A stretch of 64,000 nucleotides of DNA, taken from Hyaloperonospora brassicae. Its lineage: Eukaryota; Oomycota; Peronosporomycetes; Peronosporales; Peronosporaceae. The stretch is taken from contig CANTFL010000106.1 of assembly GCA_947650285.1 (NCBI GenBank), positions 1-64,000 on the forward strand. Reading direction: 5' to 3'. This document shows positions 33,661 through 43,228 of this stretch, piece after piece. Position 1 is the stretch's first letter. Every line of letters starts with the position of its first letter. The notes under the pieces were generated by a model that saw only the letters and a list, made by a program, of their open reading frames with translations, searched no databases and had not been told where the DNA came from. A program made the translations under genes and the position numbers.

Positions 33661-34499
33661 ACGGCGAAGGACCAACATGTAGAGATCCCGGTCGGAGAGT
33701 CAAGAGAAGTGAAGATCGGGATCGGTGGATCCAAGATGAAGTTGTGGGTCACTAGAGGACCAGACTGGGTCCCAACGGTGATCTCGGGGTTGTGTAAGAC
33801 GAAATACCTGTAGATGACCAACATTGGAGACCGTGAGATCATACTGCCCACCCACACTATATTAGGCTTGTAGACAGAAGGCGAAATGGCACGACGGACT
33901 CAAGGTTCTTTGACGGTCGGATCGACAAAGTATAAGGAGTGGCAAACTTTAACGTACGAAGCTGCGACGGATAGTGTGATAGCGCTTCCAGAAAAGCAGA
34001 TCGGAAGATTGGTAGATTGCCCTGAATACATCACCCCTAAACGTATCATGAAACGACCATCTGATCCGCTACAAAATGTATCTCCAGCGGTTACCACGGT
34101 GACGCGGCACGCCGGATACGAGGAATTCCACGGATAGATTTCGCGGTTGTGGGAAAGGAAGAGGCAATGGAGCTGAACTAACTTCACACAGCGAAGCAGA
34201 GCTATCGCGAAGGGATAACAATCATGAGATCAAAACCCAACATGCAACGAAGGGGGGTCGCGATACCGATCAAGAATGGCCACGCGATAGACTGTCTCTA
34301 TCGAAGACCAGTCCGACTGACAAATTGTTGGAATTAAACCAGCCTGGAGATAATCAAGATCCTGAGGAAGAAATATTGCCAAAGATTGAAGATGCTGAGA
34401 TCGAGGAAACATCAGTTTACTACCACGAGAGCGGAGATTTGTTTGCTGAAGATATCGAGCAGCACATGGCAGTGCTACCAGAGATGTTTGCGACTACGG

Positions 34500-35450
34500 A
34501 AGAAGTTACGATTGATGGCATTCAGATCGGCGATCCCAATGTGCCTATCACCACAGATCAACAGCGGCTCAGATCGCTGATCTGGAAGAGCCGTCATCTT
34601 CTCATGGGTAAAGGAAATGCTCTTCCATCAGCAGCACGATGCGCGATCTGTGATATCGATGTCGGTGGGGCAGCACCGATAGCGCAAAGAGTACGTCCGG
34701 TCGCACCTATATATCGGAAGAAGTTGTCAGATCTCATCAAAGGGCTGTTAGAGGCCAAGATCGTTTATCCATCCACTTCACCTTGGGCGTCTCCGATAGT
34801 GGTGATCATCAAGAAGAATGGAGTGGATATACGTCTCTGTATTGATTATCGAAGAGTGAATCAGCTTACACGTCTGATGGTGTATCCCACGCCGTTGATC
34901 AGCGATATGCTGGAAGACCTGGATAAAGCCCTATGGTACTGTTCGTTAGACATGGCTAGTGGATTTTGGGTCGTGGAAATGACCGAACGAGCAAAACTGA
35001 TCTCAGCGTTTGTCCCCCTTTTTGGGTTTTTCGAGTGGCTCCGAATGACCTTTGGGCTTAAGAACGCGCCCCAGATCTGTCAACGTCTGGTCGACAATGC
35101 GCTGTATGGAAACCTCAATATAGGCCAGAGATCCACCTCTGATGGCCAGATCTACGTGTTTAAGGACGGCGAACCTGAAACAAATCGACGACCCTTCATA
35201 CTGGGACGCCGACCTTACATTGACGACATCCTCATACCAGCCACGTCATGTAAATCTTTGTACGCAAAAGCGGAACGACTTCTGGAAGCATGTGATAAGT
35301 GGAACATGTCTATCTGGCTTAATCAGAGTTTTGGAAGTGCCGTAAGATCGAATATTTGGAAAATTAAGTGTCGATGAATGGTCTGAAGGCTCACCCCCAC
35401 GAACTTGGAAACGCTGGTCACTATCCCGTTCTCTAGCACGCTGCGAGCTA
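34500..35450 (+). pseudogene. pol: GypB-young reverse transcriptase
   Basis: The best preserved pol domain: open without interruption from about 34325 to 35377. Fingers read KLSDLIKGLLEAKIVYPS and SPWASPIVVIIKKNGVDIRL, then CIDYRRVNQLT. Motif A reads YCSLDMASGFW and the following segment MTFGLKNAPQICQRLVDNAL. A stretch of about 45 residues separates this from the catalytic PYIDDILIP (35213-35240). Both catalytic Asp pairs are present. The frame breaks just after, near 35340-35377. Confidence 0.88.
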
Positions 35451-35589
35451 TGCAATCTTTTCTCGGGAGTTTGAATTATTACCGTCGCTTCATTGAGGAT
35501 TTCACGGTGTATGCCGCTGTGTTGTATGAGCTAAGGAATCGAATTTCTTCGAGATCGGCCGAGCTCCCATGCTCAAACATTTCGACCCA

Positions 35590-36000
35590 GATCGACCTCT
35601 CTTAATCGTGGTTTACGCTATTAAGTGGGCTGTCTCAGCGGCCGTGATACAGGTGTATGATGGCGTGTATCATCGGGTGACGTTTACTAGCCGCACGTTG
35701 AAGCCTAATAAACTTATCTTTTGAACGGTAAAGAAGGAAGTGCTTGCGTTACTTCGTGTTTTGGATGTGTGCTATACCACACTAGCTTCACGAGAGATCA
35801 CGGTGCTGACCCGACACTCCACACTGTCGTGGTTGATGCAATCCCGAGTGCTCAATGGGAGATTAAAACGGTGGGCTGCTTTGCTGTCGAACTGGACTAT
35901 GGAGGTGAAGAAATTCGAGAGAGAAGAGGAAGAGATCTTGGGATGCTGGCAGCGAGTAGTACCCCAAGAGAGGATATGGAAGAGATGCTGACCGCAATAA
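35590..36000 (+). pseudogene. pol: GypB-young native RNase H-like domain, catalytically degenerate
   Basis: AIKWAVSAAVIQVYDGVYHRVTFTSRTLKPNKL, then KKEVLALLRVLDVCYTT and EITVLTRHSTLSWLMQS, RLKRWAALLSNWTMEVKK. It aligns with the gypsy RNase H, but the CDAS-type first Asp is absent and the TDH motif reads TRH; only the Glu remains. The same loss is seen in GypB-old (LTRNVT), so it is a family trait rather than a random hit. Such domains typically become a non-catalytic tether. An in-frame TGA lies near 35722. Confidence 0.75.
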
Positions 36001-36047
36001 CTCCGCGAAAGGACTTCCGACTCAAGATATCAATGCCACCTCCCACG

Positions 36048-36488
36048 GTGGAAGTTAATGAGAAGTTGCTGGTGGCCAGCTTCGATATATCGGTGAGGAT
36101 AAAGAATAAAGGAGGTTCGTAAAGTGTTATGATATGGAGGTTACCTGAGTGGACGATCGTGGCGGCAGAATCTAGATACGTTCGCGACCTCACCGTGAAT
36201 GAAGTAGAGTATAATGGCTTGCTATTATGCTCCGAGTTACTTGCCGATCTAGACAGGGGGTGAGTCATTCTTTGTGGAGACTCTAATATGGTGATCCGTA
36301 AGACTCGCGGCGATATCGACTGCAAGGCACCGGGCCTTAAACTGTTGATACATAAAGCGCTGGATAAATTGCGATTGTGGCCGAATCGTGAGTTCCTTTA
36401 CATGAAGCGAGAATGGAACCAAAGCGCGTATCTGCTAGCCAGCTTAGCATTGCATAACGAAATCGGAAGAACGGTGGTAGCTGAATAA
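36048..36488 (+). pseudogene. pol: GypB-young second RNase H (RNase HI-like)
   Basis: The second RNase H fold starts with LLVASFDISVRIKNKGGS (first catalytic Asp), a TAA at 36120, then WRLPEWTIVAAESRYVRD, LTVNEVEYNGLLL (catalytic Glu), a TGA near 36260, ILCGDSNMVIR (Asp), CKAPGLKLLIHKALDKLRLWPN and WNQSAYLLASLAL, where the fourth acidic residue is Tyr. This is the reverse-transcriptase-like RNase HI family signature, distinct from the retroelement's own RNase H. It would supply the activity the native domain lost. An acquired 'aRNH' is known in some oomycete gypsy lineages (established knowledge, recalled). Confidence 0.8.
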
Positions 36489-36699
36489 GATCGACAAGAT
36501 CTGATTACTCTGAACCATCTCGATAAATTGTTGAAGCTCAAGCAGGATGGACAGCTTGCTCGAATAGCTGCGGTCACGAGGTCAGTCGAGAGGATACGCT
36601 ATCAGCCCGATGTGATACAGGAGAAGATAGTGCAGTGGATTAGGATTCGACGAATTGTACAAGATCAGGATAAAGAGCGCTGGATCGTCAACCTCAAGG

Positions 36700-37640
36700 G
36701 TTATCTGAACGGCGAATATATCAAGTTTGGACGCTGGAGAGGTGAAAATGTGCGTAAAACTAGCACCAGAGTACGAGATCGATGAGAACGATCTGCTTTT
36801 TTTCTGCCCCATGGCGAAAAGAGAGTCAAAAGATCGCGATAGTTTGATGCGTCTAGTGATCCTTGAGACGTTGCAACATGACTTTTTGCACCATTACCAG
36901 GCAAGTCTTGAGAGAGGCCACCAATGTATTGGCGAGACGTACCAGAAGATCAGATCGCGATTCCCCTGGAGAGGGCTGTACCGGAGTGTGCAACGATATG
37001 TAGGCAAGGGAACCGATTGTGAGACCGGAAAGGGATGTCCGATGATCCATGGGAGATCGCCTGGAAATTTACAAGCAACCTACTCATTACAGAGCATCGC
37101 AATGGACCATATCCCGTCGTTGCCTAAGATTTTTAAATACCACACTGAGCTGCTTATTTGGGTAGATCTTTTCTCGTGGTATGTGATCGCAAAAGCTAGC
37201 TCGTCACGGACAGCACAGACGATTGCGGATAATTAAATAGAATGCGTGTTCCGACGTTTTTGAGCTAGCGAGGCTATCAGGCACGATCGGGAACCGGGAT
37301 TTATGTCCGATCTTTTTCGAGCCGTCAGCCAGATTGTAGGGCAAAAGCAGTGTGCTACCATGGCCTATAGACCACAAGCAAATGGAACGGCTGAACGAAT
37401 GGTGCAAACACTGACGAGAGCGCTCAAGATGTATGTGGCTGATGTCAACCAACAGGATTGTGATGAGTATGTTGAACGGCTCACATTTGTGATCGACACC
37501 GCACAAGATCGGATCCGGGAAGACACCCCATTCTATCTGATTCATGGGTGGGACCCGCGATCAACATTGGAAGCTACGTTATCAGTAGGGAACACGGGAA
37601 CACGAGATCGCGACCCAAAGAGGTGTAGATAAAAGATCCA
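36700..37640 (+). pseudogene. pol: GypB-young integrase
   Basis: The H2C2 domain HHYQASLERGHQCIGETYQ … GKGTDCETGKGCP has lost the first Cys of its CxxC pair (Gly instead). The core has IAMDHIPSLP (first Asp), then LIWVDLFSWYVIAKASSSRTAQT and a stop. After a shift, RHDREPGFMSDLFRAV (second Asp) leads to PQANGTAERMVQTLTRALKMYV (Glu) and GWDPRSTLEATLSVG. All three catalytic acids remain although the frame is broken near 37236 and 37300. Confidence 0.85.
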
Positions 37641-37770
37641 AAGGCAATACCAACGAGTTCGATCTGTCGTGAACGATCACTTGCGAGTCGCGATCCAGAA
37701 GAGAGCAGATCGACACAATGAAGACCTGGAGGAACATGAGATCGAAGTGGTATAAGAAGTTTAGCTATAC

Positions 37771-38262
37771 TTGAATCGAGTCAAGAAAGGATTTGCGAAG
37801 AAGCTAGCACATGTGTGGCATGGTCCATTCCGGGTTGCGGATATGTGTGGATATCACGCTGTCAAAATGGAGATCGCCGAGACCCCATATCGACTATTTA
37901 CGATTGTACATCTAACGAATCTTAAGAATGGAAATACGGTCCCTGAATGGCCAAGGCATCAGCTTACGATGGATATAGCAGATCGTTTGGACTTTGATGA
38001 AGCTCTGCTACCAGAAGACAGTTGGAAGAGCGATCTTGAGGAGGGGGAATATGAAGTGGAAGAGGTATTGGACGTGCGATCTGGTCGGAAACCCCGTTAT
38101 GGGCGAGTACACCGTCAGTTTCTGGTGAAATGGAAGGGATATCCCGACCTAAGTTGGGTGGACGAGGCCGATCTGAGTTTTGGAGTGATCTTGCAAGAGT
38201 TTGAGCTGAGCCGAGTGAGCCGAAACCGGGTCGAAGTGATGCAGTCTCACGAATGCAAGTAG
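37771..38262 (+). pseudogene. pol: GypB-young integrase C-terminus with chromodomain
   Basis: An open frame with AHVWHGPFRVADMCGYHAVKM (GPY/F-like module) followed by EYEVEEVLDVRSGRK and FLVKWKGYPDLSWVDEADL, a canonical chromodomain with its aromatic cage residues (Tyr, Trp, Trp). Chromodomains direct integration to particular chromatin marks in chromoviruses. Separated from the integrase core by frame breaks at 37632 and near 37756. Confidence 0.85.
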
Positions 38263-38294
38263 GACGACCCTCAACAGCTTGAACAAGTATGCGG

Positions 38295-38400
38295 GATGTA
38301 GCATATGCGGATGGAGGGGTTGAAAGATGTGCTAGACTGTAGCACATGCTGGTGGATGAGGTTGCCAGATGTGCTAGGAGGTAGCACATACTGATGGCTG
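38295..38400. repeat. Paired hairpins between convergent genes of GypB
   Basis: Directly after the chromodomain stop (38262) lie two perfect 8-bp stems: ATGTGCTA / TAGCACAT at 38327-38347 (loop GACTG) and again at 38369-38389 (loop GGAGG). They form part of a degenerate tandem repeat of about 42-50 bp. The position between pol and the convergent antisense ORF suggests a role in transcript ending; this is inference. Confidence 0.6.
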
Positions 38401-39020
38401 GAATTAAGTGTGTGAGTATGGAGACAGTCAATTGAATCGCCTAACTGAATGATATGGATCCAGAGCGAATAGAAGTTGTAAAAGTTGCGAAGAATATATT
38501 ACCAAAGTAAACTGTTTAATGACGTACACTAATCTAAAAGACGATCGAGCTCGATCACCGATCTTAGACTAAAACGATGGAGCAGGCTGGAACATGTCTT
38601 GTAGACGAGGAATATGCGATCCAGGGTGATCCCAATAGGCGTTACGGAACTGGTTGCGCTAAGGATCCTCTTATTCGACCATGTCTTACGCCTCTACCAG
38701 GTCGGATGGGTCGGCATTATGCAGCAATCCAGGATACTAAACTCGCTCTTCATATGAGCAAGGGTCGTGCAGGAAGAAGGGATCGAGCAAGATGTCAAGA
38801 TCGCAGTGTACAGCAATCATGCCGCAACGTATTGTCTTCAGGAAATGATTACAACGCGCTCCAAAACGAGATCGACGTGTATTCGTTGACGCCAAAACGT
38901 TAGCAGGAACCGATCAGATCGTCGTTGATCCGGAGAGATGGGAAACGCGTGCGTAGATTCCCACATCGCTTGGCGATGACTGGACTCCGATCCCAAATAA
39001 CGAGTGCCAATGTCCCGACA

Positions 39021-41281
39021 TCACTCGGTTAGGGAAAACGAGATCGGGTTCACGGGAATCACGATGTTGTCCCAGGGAGATCGGGCGTATAGGGCCGAAA
39101 TGTATCGCCGCGAGACTAGCTCAGACGCTTCAGTCCCTGTAGGTGGAGCCCGCCCGTGAGAGCGATGAGAAAATAAGAAATATCGGGGCTTGGAATAGTG
39201 ATTGAACAACAACTCGATCGACATCTTCCTGACGTAAATTATCTCAATCCGCGAGACTGACCGAGGAGCGATCTCAGAAGCTGCCAGGCGAAAGGTGCCA
39301 AATAGTTGGGAATTCACCGATCTAGAGGTTGCTGAAGTGGTGGTAGATCGTCAAAGTCGGCAGCCTTGAGGACTCGATTAGCCACTGGGCGTACCGAAAT
39401 GGTAATGCTGTCGTCGCTATCGGACAGGCGGCTAAACATGAGCGCAGTAAGTTCACCGGGCGAACTAGCAGAGCCGATCTCGCTGGTTGCATTCTCCGGC
39501 AACGACATATCCGCATCTCCAGAATCACCACCATCATCATGAAGGTCGATCACGGGGGTAGTCGCAACCGAAGTAGTCGAATAGGAATAATAGCGAGGCT
39601 CCGGCTTGCTCGATGAAGACGAACGTGACGATTCTTGGCCGGACCTAGTTGTCACGGACGGAACGAAATTTGTTGAAGTGGCCGCCGAAGAGTCCGGTGT
39701 TGCGGATCGATCATCCAATTTCAGGCGGCGACGAGAGGCCGATGTAGATTGAGACATTACAGACCGAGTCAGGTCATCCGAGCTAGAGGAAGACCCGGTC
39801 GAATTTTCACTTCCCGATCCAGCCCCAGAAGCTGCAAGCGGAGACTGAAAAGAATCATCGAAGGATGGCGCGGATGTAGCTGATCTCGGAAGTCTCTTGG
39901 AAGGTGTTTAGGGGCTCAACGATAATAGGCGGGCGCCCGCTCGGGTTACGGAATAATCCCTGGACCGTGATCCCGATTGAACAAGCTGCCGCTTGGCTGG
40001 TGGAGCAGACGATTTCGGTCGGGTATTATGTACACGTGATCCTGCCCTCCGGATGGCAGAAGAAGGAGTCGATCCCACCGGAGTAGCATCTCTGGGGGTC
40101 GGATTGGGGGTAACTGAAGACGACTGAGAGCCGAGTATGGCACTGTTCAATTTGTCAAGAAGCGATCGATGATCCGCCACGGCCCGACCCCAATCTTGCT
40201 CCGCCACTGCCAAGAGGTCGTAAAACGCGAGATGTTCTACAAGTTGAAGACGGAGGTTGACATTATCGGCCTGCGAGTGCGCCAGCTGACCTTCCAAAGG
40301 AAACAAGTAATCCACTTGCTGTATGAGATCGCTGATGGAAACCAAACCCTCTTCGATATCCGCTTGAGATCGACCCAGCTCTGTTTTCAACTTGAAAACT
40401 TCCGCGCTAAAGAGGGACTTTTCGGAGGCCAACTGGTCACGCTGATGTCGAAGGGTGTTGCAATCCGCTCGGAGTGAGCGGACTTGTGAGTTCACAGTCC
40501 TCATCTGCTGCTCTAATCGGGTCAGGTCTTGAACGCTGGCGCGTAACAACTGTTCAACTGAAGAATCGCCGCCGACTGATCGCGACGGGTCCTCAGAGCC
40601 AGCAGTCAGTCTCTTAAGGAATGAGCGGTGTCGACATACCGGCATTGCATCAAGTCGTAACGACGCAGAACGAAAGAGACAAATGGGTGGCCGATCGGTA
40701 CAGATAATCGATCTCTTCTTGCAGGCGATCTCCACGCGCAACAGCCTCTCGGTGTGACTGCCGAAGCGCGTGGATGTATCCTCTTGGCTGCGGATAGTGG
40801 CCTCTCGATCCCATATATACGAGATCGTCGCCAACGTAAGACGAACGTCGTCGGCGGAGACTCTCGGGACTTGCTCGTTGGTATCCACAATTGGAGTGGA
40901 CCCACGAAGAAGCTCACTAGTGGCCAGTGTGTCGAACCCGAATGCGTCAAGAGGAGCTGACGAGGTGGGAGGGGCGATCGACTCCAGCGGGCAGTATGCC
41001 GATCCCACGGGAATCGGTAACGATCCGACCGGATCGAGATGACTGGGGAACCCAGGCCGATCTAGAACTGCGGGAATACGTTCCCCTTGATCGGGCGATC
41101 TGGGCAATGGAGGAGATCCGGCCGGACCGAAATGTCTTGGGGACCTAGGCCGATCCGAAATTGTGGGAGTATGCTCCCCGTGATCTGGCGATCCGGACGG
41201 CCGACCTCGATCCGGAGACAGAACCACACTGGATTTACCCGAGAGGTTCGGTGAAGTGGGGAGACGCGTCGGATAGGTCAT
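39021..41281 (-). pseudogene. GypB-young antisense accessory ORF, about 750 codons, two lesions
   Basis: Starts at an ATG (41281) about 100 bp inside the 3' LTR start and runs on the strand opposite to gag-pol. The frame is open to a single TAA (39910-39908), continues in the same frame to 39314, then shifts once near 39317 and runs to 39021. N-terminal part: Pro/Ser-rich with two 30-residue repeats (PDHGEHTP… and PDQGERIP…). Middle (about 40530-40200): long coiled coil, e.g. LTRLEQQMRTVNSQVRSLRA. Then a Ser-rich linker and a C-terminal part with SRIEIIYVRKMSIELLFNHY. It aligns in order with the antisense region of GypB-old. It is less damaged than pol in the same element. No known family recognised; the coiled coil suggests self-association. 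Confidence 0.65.
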
Positions 41282-41377
41282 GAGATGGACTTGAGTGCTT
41301 GAACGAAGTTGATTAATGACTGGATTGAAGCCAATTGCTGCCCAAACGGACTTCAGTACAGGGGGCGGTTGTGGTAA

Positions 41378-43228
41378 TGTCACTAATCAAATGATAGGAC
41401 GTGGATCGGTGACCACGCCGCTAAGGTGTCACTTACTGGTGGAACATGAGACCATGGCACCTGACGATCTAATAATGGATGGGAGGTGATCCCAACAAAG
41501 AAAGACGATCTGATCCATCTGTTGTTGGACTGATGGGTATGGAACGATCTTATGCGAGGCGCGGAAAGGGATGATTTCCACGCTACAATCGGGGACAAGG
41601 AATAATTTCAACGGTGCGATCTGAGAAAAGGGACTGGATTGCACCAAACAACCGGTCTGAAGTAGAATTACTCTGGGAAAGGTGCATCGGGGACCAGGCG
41701 ATGTGAGGTGACTCTGTGAAAAAGGTGCTGAAATCCATCAGATCGGTGACACTCTTTACCGGTATTCGAATGGAGTACTGATTTAGATTAATTATGGCCC
41801 GATCTGGAAGTGTGGATATTTGTGGGAGCCCGTGGGAACGTTGTAAGAACTACGGATGGTCCCATTGATCAGATAAACCCGTGATGATGGTATCAGAGTA
41901 CGCTCAATGGACGAAAGAACATATATGGCCGGACTGTACTGTGTCGGCCCTCAACAACCTCGAATTGGACCGCAGATCGGTCATGTTCCCTGCTGACGAT
42001 GGATATATCGGTGATGGAGCTATTAAAGCGTGATAAAGATGCGTGATGCAGGTCCATGAGTGATGTCCCAAAAGTTCAGATTGAAAGAGCCATTGGAAGC
42101 CGTTTGAATTGACGTCGCAAAATGGATTTAGACATATTCGGCATTGGGGTACTATTTTGGACCTCTCGGTACCAAACTGGGTATTTGGTACCGTGTTTGG
42201 AATTTGGTCCCTTTTGGGTGTCTAGGTACGATATTGGGAGTATTGGCGCTATCTGTGGAGTACAGGTCACGAAATTTCGACATGTGTTCAAGGAACGGTC
42301 AAGCTTAAAGGTGATATCGACTTGGACAGTGACCTATAGTTGGGAATAGACTTAAAGATAGGTTGGATATTAATTTGGTTGGTTAATAAATAGACTTGAA
42401 CTCTACTTCTTCTGCTCACGACGCACGTTCTCCTCCCCTCTTCTCCGGGCAAGATTGATTTGGCTTCCCCGGCGGGTCACGGCACGCTTGTTATAGGGAC
42501 ACAGAAGACCGATCTTGGATTGTTGGCCCAGATCGAGAAGAGCGATCTCGGGATATCTGGCCCGGATCGATCAAGTACTCACACTCAACTCAACTGCTAG
42601 GGTAGCAGCAAACAACAACAAAAACGGATTTTGGTTACAAGATAGCAAGGCGGCTCCAGTGGTCAGAAGATCTGGACAAGGAGTTCAAGACAAGACCGAG
42701 TAAGACCGAGACGATCTACCGGACAGATTGGACCGTTTTATTTTGGCGAAACAAGACACCGATCGGTCCAAATTGCGCACTTCCAGCAAGATCGGCCGAT
42801 TCCAAGACCAGATCGGACCGATCCCAAGGCAAGATCGACGCACGATTGCGATTTGCTGAGTGAAGATTCCCACACAGCAAACACCCCAATCCCGAGGATA
42901 AATCGAGTTCGGTGTGATTCAAGATCGAGATCGCGACGCTTCCAGATAGAGATCGCCGCGACTCAAGATCAAGATCAAGATCGCAGAACCCCTGTTCGTG
43001 GTGTGAAGATTTTTACGCCGGAAGCGAACTCTCAACCCAACCTCTCAGCGAGATCGACATCTCCCAATGCCGTTACGAAGAGCTTAAGCCAGCCCAACCG
43101 ATGGGTACACAAGGTGAGCACAAGGCTATAAAACAAGGCACGGATCGGAGTACCTCCTCAGTGAGTCGGCAAGTCTGGGCAAGTGGACGATCGACACTCA
43201 CACAAGATATTTTGTGAGATCGACTTCA
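41378..43228 (+). repeat. GypB-young 3' LTR
   Basis: 1851 bp, TGTCACTAATC … CGACTTCA, preceded by a purine-rich tract CAGGGGGCGG. About 10 substitutions against the 5' LTR, several in the last 120 bp. TATAAAA at 43127-43133. Confidence 0.93.

Larger units (their letters stand above)
28700..43228 (+). mobile_element. GypB-young: 14.5-kb chromodomain gypsy retrotransposon
   Basis: Two 1851-bp direct repeats (28700-30550 and 41378-43228) differ at about 10 positions. Between them on the plus strand lie primer-binding site, gag, protease, RT, degenerate native RNase H, a second RNase HI-like domain, integrase and chromodomain; on the minus strand is an antisense ORF next to the 3' LTR. The chromodomain places it among chromoviruses. 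Two RNase H domains with the native one lacking catalytic Asp residues fit oomycete elements known to have acquired an extra ('archaeal-type') RNase H. The flanks (TGGAA and CCACA) do not match. Despite near-identical LTRs, gag-pol carries many stops and frameshifts. Confidence 0.93.

Noticed and set aside
38281..38400. CRISPR-like repeat array
   Set aside because: Only two or three degenerate units in a eukaryotic retrotransposon, no regular spacers.
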